NCBI RefSeq assembly: GCF_039555335.1
Contig: NC_092628.1
Location: forward strand, 36,354,965-36,418,964
Source of the DNA: Amphiura filiformis
Lineage: Eukaryota; Echinodermata; Ophiuroidea; Amphilepidida; Amphiuridae
Length of the DNA stretch: 64,000 nucleotides
Direction of reading: 5' to 3'
Each line of letters starts with the position of its first letter. Position 1 is the stretch's first letter. A program made the translations under genes and the position numbers. Positions 44,932 to 57,940 of this stretch are shown here, piece after piece. A model generated the notes under the pieces. That model worked only from the letters and a program-made list of their open reading frames with translations, did no database searches and was not told the DNA's origin.

Positions 44932-45901
44932 TACAGGGTGTCCCAGAAAAAATTACCGGGCAAATGAATTTGGACGCAAGTCGAGAAATAGACATCAGAA
45001 TCCAAAAATCTGAAAATCAGCATGTAACCCATCTTATTCGGCATCTTATACGCTAATTTTACTGGGGGACTGATTACTGAAATGAGCGATTATATAACAC
45101 ACAATTAACTTCATTCCTGGAAAGAAAGATCATTCAACACAATGCCCACTAGTGGTTAACTGTCAATGAACTTCATATTTTGTTTGGTGAAATCCTTTTC
45201 GTTCTTTTCATTAATTAGGTTTTGTTCAAATTTGAAAATCTGCACGATATTGAAAATGAAAGCTTGCATGTAAGATGATGCTCGTGATTTGTAAATTCTT
45301 TTTTCGCATAAAGAATTATTACATAAAGAATTCCAGCTGGCTTGAACAATTTCTTACACACATTCATGTTTTTGGAATATTTATAAGAAATTGTAATGCA
45401 AAGTTTAAATCTTTTAAAACAACATTAATCACACGTAAAGCTCTAAGCACTTGTTCATTGCCATTCTTGGCTCAAATGTTCTTTGGAAAGTTAAAATAAA
45501 ACATAATTTGCACAACCTAAAGAATTAAAGTTGGAAAGCTTCCAATTGCAGAAATCAAAGTTTTCTTGGACAAACTGTTATTCATCTTCAGTGAAAGCAT
45601 GAATAACATAACACCATCGGATTATAAAATAGAAAATGTGGACTAAATTTAATGAGATACACAAACTTTAGGGCGGTGAGCGAGTATAAAAAAGCGCATT
45701 TTATCAAACTTGGAATGAACTGCATTGATGCACGTTATGTAATCGTAATTTCTTAAGCTCAACCAATCAAATAAAAATTTTGTATGTCATGCACAATAAA
45801 ATAGGCTATGTGCTACATTTTAAATTTTTTGATTCTGACGTCTATTTCTTGACTTACGTACAATTTAATTCACTCAGTAATTTTTTCTGGGACACCCTGT
45901 A
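44932..45901. mobile_element. TA-flanked element, TIR CAGGGTGTCCCAGAAAAAAT
   Basis: 970 bp including TA at each end. Inverted ends extend imperfectly for about 110 bp (AGAAATAGACNTCAGAATC is shared by both arms). CAGGGTGTCCCA-type ends are common among Tc1/mariner-related elements. No transposase frame. Confidence 0.8.
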
Positions 45902-45964
45902 TGTCCCAATATTTTGATCATGTTTATGAATTTCTGAAATCTTCCACATTCTTTATTCAAATAA

Positions 45965-46238
45965 AGGTGCATAGCATACCATAGTATGCAGCAGCTGTGT
46001 ATAGTAGTTGGTATAACATACTTGGATTTTATGAGCATTTCCTATGAGGAGCTGTTTATAATATACCAGCTACTATGCACTGTGCTGTGTACGGCATGCT
46101 TTGCATTGATGCTGTATAGACAACTGTTATAATAGTATACAGCATCAGTCCATAGCATGTGGTATGCTGGTATAACTTTTAAGGATTTTATGAGCATTTC
46201 CTATTAGGAGCTGTTTATAATAATCATACCAGCTACTA
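45965..46238. repeat. Dispersed ~160-bp hairpin repeats (group 1)
   Basis: Arms built on CAGCATCAGTGCATAGCATG, AGTATGCAGCAGCTG and TAGTAGCTGGTAT pair around a centre GAGCATTTCCTATGAGGAGC. One full copy and one interrupted copy are here; the interrupted one resumes at 48250. More copies are at 52757-53455. Confidence 0.8.
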
Positions 46239-46379
46239 CTGTCTGTTCAATTAGCTTAGATTCTTGAATTTTTAAAATATTTGAAACTAGAAACGTCGCG
46301 GTTTTCGACGCAAGGCGTCGAATGGGATGCCTCCACCATCATGACCATGGGGCGATTTAAATGTGTACAAATCCATTTT

Positions 46380-47100
46380 TAGTAATTTTACCTCAGATGA
46401 CCCTTGGGTGACCCTGGATGACTCCAAAATGACATGCCCAAAATTTGGCTCTAAATGTTGACTGTACCCACCAAGTTTCATGCCCATACGACCAATTTTA
46501 TTAATTTGACCTTAGATGACCCCGAAATGACAATCCAAAAATTTGGCTCTAAATGTTGACTGTAGCTACCAAGTTTCATGCCCATATGACAATTTTTAGT
46601 AATTTGAACTCAGATGACCCCTGGGTGACCTTGGATGAAAATGACCTTCCAAAAATTTGGCTCCAAATGTTGACTGTACCCACCAAGTTTCATGCCCATC
46701 AATCAATTTTATTCATTTGACCGTAGATGACCCCTGGGTGACCTCAGATGACCCCGAAATGACCTTCCAAAAATTTGGCTCTAAATGTTGACTGTACCTA
46801 CCAAGTTTCATGCCCATACGACCAATTTTATCAATTTGACCTTAGATGACCCTGGATGATGAATCCAAAATGACCTTCCAAAAATTGACTCTAAATGTTG
46901 ACTGTACCCACCTTTCATGCCCATAAGACAATATTTAGTAATTTGACTAATGACCCTTTGACCCCAGATGACCCCAAAATGACCTTCCAAAAATCTGGCT
47001 CTAAATGTTGACTGTATCTACCAAGTTTCATGCCCATACGACAGTTTTTAGTAATTTGACCTCAAATGACCTTTGACCTCAGTATATGACCTTGAAACTC
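46380..47100. repeat. Minisatellite, 6-7 units of ~100-120 bp
   Basis: Each unit contains AAATGTTGACTGTACCCACC, AAGTTTCATGCCCATACGAC, a TTTGACC...GATGACCC segment and AATGACCTTCCAAAAATTTG. Spacing between equivalent points is 99-119 bp. Bordering segments CGGTGGAGGCAT and ATGCCTCCACC form a further inverted pair (about 46329 and 47243). Confidence 0.85.
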
Positions 47101-47904
47101 ACCCAAAAAAAAGTATCCAGAGTATTTGACCATGACCCACCTTCCTGAAAATTCCAAGTCAATCCGTTCCATGCCCGAGATACAGATCCGGACGGACGGA
47201 ACACAAGCATGGAAGCTCGGACATTGCAAAAACAGTATGCTTCGCGGTGGAGGCATAAAAATAAAAACTTGTGGCCAAAGAAAAGTGTTAGCACAGCCTT
47301 AGACCTAATGTGATTTATACTTTTCAAATTCCAAAGTTCAATTTAAAACCTCATTTCTTTTCAATTTTGCCTCATTTTAGGCAGTTACTTGGGTCCACCG
47401 AAAGGGTTCAACCTTTTTAGAAATCGGTGGGCGGTCCATTCTCAACTTAGGGCATAGACCCTATCCAATTTAGCAAAACAATCTGTCCACCAATCTGTCC
47501 TGCCATTTTAATTGTTATACCGTTCCGGTTATTGGATCTACAGGTGATGATGGTCCACCGTTTTGTTACACAAAATTATGGCTTACGCTTTTATGCATAA
47601 CATTATTCTGAGCATTATTTTTTCCTAAACAATTAGGGCCTACATTAAAGATATAGATTTCGTTCTTATTTCAACTGGTTTAGAATGTAAATTGAGTTTT
47701 GTTTAATACCACCATTCGCTTGACATTTACAAGAATTGTTTTCTGTAACCTGATTGTAATATTTTCTTGTACAAAAGTTCTTTTGTTTCACATTTTTTTC
47801 AGTTTGTATTCAACAAACAAAACGAAATAACAAATTGAAAATAAAAGTGTAGTTTTATAATAGGCCTACACCTTCTCAGACCCATTCTCAGACCCATTCG
47901 CACA

Positions 47905-47958
47905 ATAAATAAATAAATAAATAAATCAATAAATAAATAAATAAATAAATAAATAAAT
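47905..47958. repeat. (AAAT)n microsatellite
   Basis: About 13 near-perfect AAAT/AATA tetranucleotides with one TCAA interruption. Confidence 0.95.
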
Positions 47959-48758
47959 CAACACAAATTAGTACTGGCAAATATTTTGCTGGACAATACT
48001 GCATGAAAAATCAACATTCGTTTGCTCTAAATGGATTGATTCAAAAAAGTTTATGGTCATCTTCAGTTTTTAAAAAATCGAAAAACCAAAATTGAAAAGA
48101 AATGGGGTTTTAAATTGAACTTTAGAATTTGAAAAGTATAAATAGAAGGTCTAATGTGCTAAACTTTTCTTTGATGACTTTGACCACAATTTTTTATTTT
48201 TTCAAATAACTTAAAAATTCAAGAATCTAAGCTAATTGAACAGACAGTAAGCTCTGTGCTGTATACTGCATGCTTTGCACTGATGCTGTATATAAACACA
48301 GCTGTTATAACATTATACACTTCTAGTGCCCGTTTCTATTCATTGTTATGTATTCTTCTCCGTGGCATTATTTCCGCGAACTACCCTTCATAGCCCAAAT
48401 TATATAAACCTGCAGCTAAACAATGCATTATCAAATAAACAATAGATTCTACATATACGTGCGTGCACACTAAATACTAGGCTACTACTTTCACATTTAG
48501 TAGAGTTAGGTTTTTGATTCAGAGGTCACATAACTATTAATTGTCTGTTCGACTATATAGAGTAATCCAAATCCAATTCCTACACCTGACTAGCAGCCTT
48601 TTTGGGTCCCCGCCGGGCATCCAAAATGTGAAATGATTTGTCCTTATGGAAATATTTTACATTCCATCACCCGTTTACACCTTCCGAAAAACACATGTAG
48701 ACAAAGGAAGTTTACAACACAATACAGTTCCAACAGTTATGCAAATAAAAGCCGCCTC

Positions 48759-48947
48759 ACACCTAGAGAAGGTCGAGGAGGGTTAATAGAATAATGCAAT
48801 AGAGATAATTCCGGAGGTAATCCCGTCGTATCTATTCATAGATGTACAAATGGATGAACAAAAGGACTATGTGTGAATAGATGCGACATGATTACCTCAT
48901 TTGTATATTATTATTCTATTAACCCTCTTCGGATCTTCTCTAGGTGT
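48759..48947. mobile_element. 189-bp MITE, TIR ACACCTAGAGAAG
   Basis: The left arm ACACCTAGAGAAG...GAGGGTTAATAGAATAAT...GAGGTAAT pairs with the right arm ATTACCTC...ATTATTCTATTAACCCTC...CTTCTCTAGGTGT. A central pair CTATTCATA/TGTGAATAG is also present. Noncoding. Confidence 0.85.
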
Positions 48948-49907
48948 TAGCATTTCACTAATGAGGTGCTCAAAACCCCAGTTGGTATAATAAATCAAAG
49001 ATGGCTACCATGACTTGCACTGTTCGCTCTATACCATCAAAAAAGCTTATACATTCTGTGGTGTTAAAATGTATAGTTACAACGGTGTTCTATTTTGCAA
49101 ATATCATTGTCATAAATTATAAGACCTCAAATAAATCAAACATCAAATGAGAATAATGAGCTTCTATTAATTAAAAAGGGCCAAAAACAGGTGGATCATA
49201 ATTATACAAGATGACACCATTGCAAAATATTCAGCTGTTTATACAAATGAAATACATGTAGGCCTATATCTAAAATAACATGGCTGGGCCCGGGAACACA
49301 CACTAGCGCATATATTATGATCATGCTTTATATACAATAAATTGTAAAATCCAATGTCATGTGTTTTAACATAAGTAGATTTTAAAGTTCAAATTATAGA
49401 GCTATAAAGTCCAGTTGATATTGATATATTTTTTCTCTCATCTCAATTCACCGTAGTACTAGTCGGACATCTAAATCGATCATTTCCAGGTGAACTGGTT
49501 CAGTGCTCTCTGTGTTCAATTGTGATCACAACATAAAGTCAATTGGTTACAAACCATGCATGAATATAAATAAGTTACTACTAAAGTATGACGATGGCAA
49601 TCGATACCATTGATAGAACTTATACAGGGATTGATTTTCTTTACCAGTTAAATGCTACCTAGCTGGTCAATGGCCCGACGGTGTTTTTAAAATGTAAGAT
49701 ATTTTCCCTAACATTAAAACTAATATAATGAATGCAGCAATTAATATTGCCTATTGTTTTAATACACTCAAAGTGTATGACCGATATCTATTGCATTCGT
49801 CAAGATATAGCCCTTTTGTTATTGCATTTAGCTCTCGAGCAATGCAATAACTCCACGGCGTGTGTGATTATCTTGACGAATGCATTGCACTCAGTTCATT
49901 ATCCTTA
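48948..49907. other. Noncoding DNA
   Basis: No gene recognised. Near 49785-49890 a short inverted pair is built on GCATTCGTCAAGATA and TATCTTGACGAATGC around AGCTCTCGAGC. TAGGCCTA occurs at 49259. Confidence 0.6.
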
Positions 49908-50222
49908 TCTTAATACACACCTATGACGTCGCGCTATTGTTTTACCGCTCCATTATTTTCCACGAATGGAGCGATGATCACAATAACACGCCATTCGTGA
50001 ATGCCTTTCTTTTTCTCTGAAAAGCAAATACTTTTCAGGAAAAAGTATTGGCATTTACGGTGTAAAATATCAATGCACTTTTGAAAAGCAAGTATTTGCG
50101 AAAAGTGCGGTATTGTTATCATCACTTCATTCATGCAAAACAATGATACGAAAAACAAGAAGAAAATGATTTTCATTAATACAATAAATTGAGGAAGCGG
50201 ATAGCAACATTTGCACGGTATT

Positions 50223-50757
50223 GTCATGGGACCTGAGAGCACATCAGACATATCAATTGCATGCTGAATACGAGGCTGGTCCCTATATCTAATAATAATT
50301 TTGATTTTGTGAAATTCGCGATATAATACAAATTATTAAAATTTCATATTTTTATATTTTTCCATATTTAACAGTCCTCGAGCTTTATAAATCTAATGAT
50401 ATGTAATTAAACTATAGGCTATGTAGCTGGGATGAAAAGCCGACTCAATTGAAAATTTGACCTTTCATATAAAACATTTGTTTCCAAAAAGACCTACATT
50501 TTTTAGTGTTTTGAGGAAAAATCTATATCTTTAATAATGAAGGTCCCAATTTTCATATGATTGACGGCTGTCACCCAACTTCCTACTATTTACTGCATAT
50601 CGTTAGATTTATACAATTTACTTTGAGGACTGTTAAATTTCAAAAATATCAATTTTTAATAATTTGCCTTAAAATGTGTATTGTATCGCGAATTTAATAA
50701 AAATCTAAATTATTTGATATCAGAAGGATGTGTCTGATTTGCTCTTAGGTGCCACCA
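50223..50757. mobile_element. Decayed fold-back element, copy 3
   Basis: Contains GAGAGCACATCAGACATATC on the left and a matching, decayed complement on the right (GATATCAGAAGGATGTGTCTG). AAAATTTGACCTTTCAT and the AAAAAGACCTA centre are shared with the 1734 and 44178 copies. The TTAA ends are missing. Confidence 0.75.
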
Positions 50758-51255
50758 ACAAAATACGTAAAAAACGCCGCTATCCGAATACCCTTACAAT
50801 GCAATCTGTGAAAAGTAAGTCAAGATCAAAACGGGCAGGTTAAATTGTTGGCTAAGTGGCGTTGTACTTATTATGCAAGATGTGTTTTACCTCACTTAGG
50901 CTTTACTAGGCCTTTACTTTTATTTATTTGGACCTTTCTTTCTCGCTTACTGTTTTTTATAACATTTTTTTTTCCTTCTTTATATATACGCTTTTCAGTG
51001 GCTTAGGCCCTACATATAATATTTTGGGCAACATTGCTACATATACATAATACGCATTCTGTATCAATGTATTTAGGCCTATGAATCTGTTTATTTTTAA
51101 ATTGTTCTCTTCTGGCATGTTTAATAATGATAAAAGCCACAGTAGGTCTATTTTCTGTATAATTTTTTATTTGTCATTAGTATATCTGATGTTTCATCTG
51201 ATGGTATTTAAAAATGCTTGAATATTTACTTACATCGATCAGTAGGCCTATCCGA

Positions 51256-51832
51256 TACCGTAAAACGGGTAACTTTGGGCACTTTTCAGAGTTTTTAAAC
51301 CACTGCTTCCAAACAAAACCAAATATATTTCTTATCATCTCTTTATTATGACGTTAGGTTTCCCTTCTACACCTTGAAGTTGAAAAAGATTTTTGAATAA
51401 TTTTGAAAGGGTGCCCTAGGGGTTGAAACACACCAAAGTTACCCCGCATTTGGGGCAACTTTGGTCAGAGTATTACATTCCATGAAGAAAAGAAAATGAA
51501 AAAAATTGATCTTCGCTGTATATGGGCAAGGTTTTGTTTTTTTGTGACATTTGTCCCCATGCAAAATTAAGCAAGCACGCATCCTTGCTCACAAATATCG
51601 ATTTTTATTTTGTCTGAAAAAATGTAACAAAATGCTCATTTTTGGTCAAAATGCCAATATTTTCAGTAACTTTCAAAGATATTGACATGAGCGACTTCTT
51701 CCAAATATATTTCTTAACAAATTGAGACCAAATATGACTAAAAACAATATTGCTGTATATGACCATTTAAAAATATATTTGAACGACCAAAGTTACCCCG
51801 CTTACCGAAGTTACCCCCATTTTACGGTAATT
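51256..51832. mobile_element. MITE, TIR TACCGTAAAACGGGTAACTT
   Basis: The left end TACCGTAAAACGGGTAACTT plus TGGGCAC corresponds to the right end CCGAAGTTACCCCCATTTTACGGTA in reverse complement. Additional internal GTTACCCCGC and GGGGCAACTTTGG motifs occur in both orientations. TA flanks are included in the TIR. Noncoding. Confidence 0.8.
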
Positions 51833-52756
51833 AAATATTACAATGTTAGGGACGCTCCATTTGATTTCGGAAGGGGGACTGTAAGTTGAGGTGGCTTTTA
51901 TTTCGCCGAAGACGGCGAAGTTTGTTTTGTTTTTTACCGACAAAGTTCAAGGACAATAATAGGCCTAGGTAAAATGTGTTGTAGTACATTTAAAATTTTC
52001 GTGACCTTTTCGTACCTGATTTTGGTCCTTCTGCTGCGAATCAACGATATATATCCTCGAATGATTCCATCACAAAATTATCCAAGATAAACAATAGTGT
52101 CCATAATTGCATGGTTGTTCCAAAATCGTAAACTCGATTCACAGAGAAGAGTATCATTGCTCAGGTATAGCGATAGGTGTAGTTTTCTTGAGGTTGACAA
52201 CTGTAATGACCATTTCATATGAGCCTATACATGCTATATGACCTTTTGCCAATTTTCCTTATTATAAAATAGAGACCTAAACGCAACTACTTCAACAGTT
52301 AATACATTAGAAGTGGGCATAAAGAACTATTGATGGTCTAATCACTTTAATGATTTTACTAATCTACGCTTATTCAATTTGTGTAACAAACATTTTAAAT
52401 CTTTATAATTCAAGAAGGTGGTTACGGATGATTTGAACTAAACACCTGGATCGTGATATGATGGGTATTTCTATAGAAATTTTACATAAAGCTGAGTCGG
52501 ACCATTTTTGCACTTTCTCCTAAAATTTAGTACGATCATTATATTTGTGTATTGTCCGCATCAATGAGTAATTGATCAATTTGTAAAGAGCAACCTATTT
52601 CAATAACACTCCATTCGTGAAAAATAATGGAGCAAAACAATAGCGACGTCATAGGTGTGTATTATCTTGATGGCGAATAATGTGAGTGGTAAGAACTCGC
52701 CCGTTCAGCCATTCTTACCCACTCACGCTCAATCAGTGGCCATATCCTGTACATAC
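51833..52756. other. Noncoding DNA
   Basis: Apart from the right arm of the 49908 element I see nothing recognisable. TAGGCCTA occurs at 51960. Confidence 0.55.
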
Positions 52757-53455
52757 ACCATCAGTGCATAGCATGTGGTATGTAGTAGCTGGTATAACTT
52801 GGATTTTATGAGCATTTCCTATGAGGAGCTGTTTATAATATATACCAGCTATTATGCACTGTGCTGTATACTGCATGCTTTGCACTGATGCTGTATAATA
52901 TTATACCATGTTACTAGGCACCACTGTTATAATATTATACAGCATTAGTGCATAGCATGTAGTATGCAGCAGTGTAGTAGCTGGTATGATTTTTATGAGC
53001 ATTTCCTATGAGGAGCTGTTTATAATATCATACCAGCTACTATGCACTGTGCTGTATACTGCATGCTTTGCACCGATGCTGTATAGACCACTTGACATCA
53101 TTGTTTATCAACAAAAGTGAGGGACTGATCTATCGATATGCTTGAACGAACTGCTACACTGTTCAATGGCTTTCTTGTACTATATGAAAGGTGGCGGGCG
53201 ATTTCAAATGCAAGTGCCCTGAGCAAACTACGAAGCGTACGCACACTGCAGGGCAAAGAACAATGGAAATTGCCATAATTCCAGCACATACTGCCGGACA
53301 ATGACGTCACATGTCAAGTGGTCTATAGACACAGCTGTTATAACATACAGCATGTGCATAGCATGTAGTATGCAGCAGCTGTGTAGTAGCTTGTATAGCA
53401 TTAAGGATTATGCACTGTGCTGAATACTGCATGCTTTGAACTGATGCTGTATATT
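52757..53455. repeat. Dispersed ~160-bp hairpin repeats (group 2)
   Basis: Two complete hairpins (about 52757-52905 and 52945-53083) and a partial third (53340-53455) use the same arms as those at 45965. Between the second and third lies a 243-bp insertion (53085-53333). Confidence 0.8.
53085..53333. mobile_element. ~245-bp TIR insertion in a hairpin repeat
   Basis: Starts TAGACCACTTGACAT and ends ATGTCAAGTGGTCTA (15-bp perfect TIR). It is flanked by repeat sequence that is continuous in sister copies. The interior is not palindromic, and a short open frame inside has no recognisable similarity. Confidence 0.75.
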
Positions 53456-54769
53456 TGACCTGATTTAGTCCACTCAGGGTCATGTCGGCAAATACGAAAC
53501 TGAGCTTAGCCAGAAATAGGTTGGGTTATTAGTTAGTCATAGTTGGAATACAAACATGTAAAAACGTTGATAGAAAGGAAATTTGTTACTTTATATGAAT
53601 CGGATAATAACTCAATTTTGAGAAAATGTGACTTTAGCCTGAGTGGACTGGATTAAACATGATTACAGACACCAAAATAAGATAATCAAACACTTTTGTT
53701 TTTGCTCAGAATGTAAATATTCTTATTTATATTATGTGTGATCACACACACAAAATCATGGAGGGGATTTCTCCATCTCATTCAGTTTGTACAGTCATTA
53801 CAATGTATTTAAATACAATACAGTGAAAACTACATGATCTTTACATACATTTATTATGTCATTGTACACTATACATGCAGAAAATTACTGACTTGCAGTA
53901 ATTTATCTGTTTTGTGTACAATTTGGGCCTATCTACACAGAGCAAAAGGGATTTACCCTGACTGGTAATACTTATCAATATTGCTTTATCAATCAATGGC
54001 AATACTTGTGTTCCCTCCAATAGTTTTAGATACTGAGCAGACAACGTTTCTATTTAATAGGGAGTTCTTGTATAAATTCTTCACTACATTGCTCTAGAAA
54101 TCAAAGTATAAAAAGCAAAATTGTAAGGATGGTGACAATGATGTACCATGGTATGATTCAAATCAAGTCATATGCTTGTATCACTACATTCATTTGCTAC
54201 ATACAATTTTACTAGTTGCTAATGTAACTTTTTTTTATACTTTTTTTTTAATTATCTTGTTACGATTTAGCAGATATGTTAATCAAATAAAATACAGACA
54301 ACATGGACAATTTTAGCAGCCAGCAACAAATAGGATATACAATAATGAACAATAATGATAAGCATAATGCATTCATGAAAGCAATTCTATCATTGTTAAA
54401 GACAAAATAAGTTGATGAAAACATGAATGGAAAGTTAAATAATAGGACTGAAGGAATTTCAAGTCTTGCCTTCATTCAGAATCAATCAGCACACAATTCT
54501 TGCAATTTCATTAACCAAGTTATTTACTCACAAGGAGTTGTTATTATTCTAGTAATCACACATCTTTGTATTACACTGCTCAAAATTAAACCATCAGGAA
54601 CTGATTAACAATCCTGATTTGCACTTGCTGGTTTTTTTTCTTGTTTTTCATGGTGCTCAACAAAGTGTTTTTCAGTGCCGTATTCTTCAATAGCTAGTGT
54701 TCTGTTATCTAAACATACATTAATGAAATGATAATCATCTGATTAACTATGTTAAGATTCGAAGAGGCC

Positions 54770-54898
54770 GGTCGAGTGCAGATCCGTTGGAACACGCTTT
54801 TCAATACGGAATAAATGATAACCTCATTGTGACATCATCCAAGCAGCAAAGTTCATTTCCCATTGAAAAAGCATTATCCGATGGATCTGCAGTCGACC
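54770..54898. mobile_element. 129-bp MITE, TIR GGTCGANTGCAGATCC
   Basis: The left arm GGTCGAGTGCAGATCCGTTG continues to GCTTTTCAAT. The right arm ATTGAAAAAGC...GGATCTGCAGTCGACC is its imperfect complement. Noncoding. Confidence 0.8.
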
Positions 54899-56797
54899 AT
54901 TCTGTAATGCTGTTAATGCTGTTTTTGACAAATGCTTCTAAATAAGCCCCCTTTTTTATTAACATAGTTGTGAAGGCAATTTGGTTCAGTCCAGGTACAA
55001 ATCAAATCTACAAATGCTTTACAAGGATATTTCAAATTTATTAAAACTCCCCAATCAAATGATTTGTGTAAATGTGACACTACCAAGCAAAATTTGCCCC
55101 TTGTTATGCAAAATACATTTATTTATATCTTAACTTTTTATTTTCATTAAACTAGTCACAATAAGCTGAAAATCTTGCCACAATAATACAGAACACTGTG
55201 GATCAGAGCTAGCAACAAAGGACTCGTATAGTTTATCATGTCACAAATCATCATTATTACTTTGCATTAGCAGTGTTTCAACAATGCGACAATGTGTAAT
55301 TGAACCATTTCTTTTAGTGACAATAACCTGATTGCAAGTGGTCTTTATAATTTCATATAAATTTGTACTTCATGGAAAGTGCTTTTATCAGTGTGTAGGG
55401 GCTATAGCAAGTGATGCATAAACACTGAATGAACACTCTGAATCACATACCACTCATGGAATAAGGTCATTGGAATTAACCTGTTAATGTGGGGCAAATC
55501 TGGTCATTCCATAATCAAAATGTTGCTGAGCATTATCTAATTTGGGATGTTTCCCATACACATTTACATTTAAAGTTTGATATATTTAGGTATAAACCAC
55601 CTGTTTAGGGGGGCGTCTAAATTACTACTACATCACTACTAGTAGGACCAAGAAATTGTCATGGAGTCCAAAACAGAGTCTCATATTTTACTTCATTCCC
55701 TGCAATTAATATACAACAATAAAACTTCACAACAATCCATTCATTTTATAAATCAACTGCAATTGTGTGCATTATCAGGAAAACATTGAAATGTTGCATT
55801 CAATTGATGAGTACTGTATAAGCCATTGATTGCAGTTATTTTCTCACCCTTTTGGCATCAAATATTGACACCAATATGAGAAGTAAGTAGAATCAGGGAA
55901 GTGCCTTTGCAATATTACAAACAATAAACCTTGATGCAGATAATTGCTATTCCAGTCTGGCTACATTTGATATACAGAATAACTGCAAAAACAAAATGGT
56001 CAATACAGTACTCATCATGCATTGCATAGAAGTCTGTATATACACAACACCTTCAGATAGCAACAAGACATATAATTGCACTTTTTAGAGAAAAAATGAA
56101 TTTGAAACAATACGGTTATTAATTGGCTTGGCTTCATCAGTATACTATACTATACATACATAAAATAATAACAAGAATTATGTGAAACACTTAGTGTCAT
56201 AAATGATCCAATCTGGCTACAATCATGCCATTCACATGCTTCATTTTCAACCAATTGAAATAATTTGAAAGCAAACTGAAAAAGTTAACAGATATATTTC
56301 ATTTTTGAAATTAAATTATAACAACCAAATTATACAATATACACAAACATGACATTTTAATACCAGCATGGCAAAATGACTTTCCATATTTGTGACATGA
56401 TCAAGGGGAATGAGTCGCCCTAGTCAAAAATGAGTTTTACACATGTTTTTAAAAAGGACATTTAGAGCTTTCAGAAACTGAAAACCCCATGTTCTTTGTG
56501 AAGTTATATTGTGATATTAGCGACATCCAACTCATTCCTCTTGATCATGTCACATTTATGCTGTTTTTTGTTAACAGATTCATATCATGCTACAACATAA
56601 AGGTAAGCTCATTTCTCACATTAACTAGATAATGTTTAAGGTTCTTTTTTACTGCAAGTCACCCCACTAAAGCAATAACTTTCCAGAGGTATGTTGCTCA
56701 CTTAGTCTACTAAAAATAGATGAAAAGATAATTTTTGACATTGCAATCTAAACAAAATATGGTATTGGTTACGCGAGTCATGACAAGTATGGAAAAC

Positions 56798-57044
56798 CAT
56801 ATGTGACCCATCACATCAAAACCGACCACTTCACGGCAGAAATGAAAATGGAGATTTAAACACTAGGATAAACTTGTTTTATAGCTTTAAAATCACACCT
56901 TACTTGTTGAAATCAGATACAGTAAAAATGATTTATGAGGCAAAACAAGCTCAAATTTCTTTTTATTTTCTTTATATTTTTTCATTTTCATTGCTAATGA
57001 AGCCAGCCAGAAGTGGTCGGTTTTGATGTGATGGGTCACATATG
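56798..57044. mobile_element. 247-bp MITE with 34-bp perfect TIR
   Basis: Begins CATATGTGACCCATCACATC and continues AAAACCGACCACTT. The right end is the exact reverse complement. TA dinucleotides sit at the ends of TGTGACCC, suggesting a Tc1/mariner-type target. It lies in the 3' flank of the GPATCH8-like gene. Confidence 0.9.
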
Positions 57045-57940
57045 CTTGTGAAGTAACACCACTGTGAAGAGGGTAAATCATTTTGGTTCTCTTACAGCAA
57101 ATACGTATTACCTGTGTTGTGTTTCACAAGATTGCATTATGTATTCATAACTTGCAATCCAATTTTAACTTTCACAATCAACAAGTTATAAACAATAGAA
57201 AATTAAAATAAATAATAACATTGTAATTTGAAGTACCAATTCTGGGCCATCCATTTGTATCAATTCATCTTTAGTTATATCCCAAGATATAACTTAAATG
57301 GACTGTATCAACCTGTGCTGAGTGAGTGGCTGCTTTGCTGTTGTGTAAAACCATGGAGCTGTAGCTGCAGCCATATAGAGATGCGGTTGGCTACCGGCCA
57401 TGGAGGTGGCGGATGCTTTTAAATCAAAGTAAATGTACAATTTTTTATAGCCACCTTAAACCTGTGATATATAGGCATCTGCCTGGTGGCCTCGGCCACA
57501 TAGTATATGGAGGTGGATACACAGCCATGCACACCCTCCCTCTAAGAGAACTATACATAAACCTGGCCCCTGATTGTACACACAGGTGTGTTTATAGTTA
57601 TCACCTGACCTGCAGTGGCTTGAGAATATGATAAAACAAGAATGATAATGATAGAGACTCCATATCATATGGATTCAATCAGCATGATCTTGCACATCAC
57701 AATTTGATTATTGTTTACACACAAACAAATCATAGCAGTTATTATAGTTAATTAGAACAAATGCATTTGTTGTAGGAAGTGTTACATAAATTCAAATGTA
57801 CAGTATAACAAAAATGGATATAATGTTAACACCACTAGGTATGATTAGGAAAGAAATCCCATTTCAGATATCTATCACTTGGATAACAAAACAATGTAAT
57901 TATCTGGGGTTACTGGTCTGTTGTAATGTGCAACCAAGTA

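Larger units (their letters stand above)
46239..48247. mobile_element. 2.0-kb TA-flanked element carrying a minisatellite
   Basis: Starts CTGTCTGTTCAATTAGCTTA and continues GATTCTTGAATTTTTAA. The right end is the exact reverse complement and TA flanks both sides. It splits a hairpin repeat that is continuous elsewhere, so the insertion is clear. Inside, about 47262-47370 is an inverted match of 48085-48230, and the block between holds the 46380-47100 minisatellite and an (AAAT)n tract. No transposase recognised. Confidence 0.85.
49908..52668. mobile_element. 2.76-kb TIR element with nested insertions
   Basis: The left arm ATCTTAATACACACCTATGA, CGTCGCGCTATTGTTTT, CCACGAATGGAG is matched in reverse complement on the right at 52606-52668. 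Between them lie a decayed fold-back element (50223-50757) and a TA-flanked MITE (51256-51832). No transposase is recognised, so the assignment as a single element rests only on the arms. Confidence 0.55.
53456..57940. other. Region downstream of the GPATCH8-like stop codon
   Basis: No gene recognised. Part of it is presumably the minus-strand 3' UTR of the gene ending at 57941, but I cannot choose a polyadenylation site. It contains two MITEs (54770-54898 and 56798-57044). Frames here are short. Confidence 0.55.
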
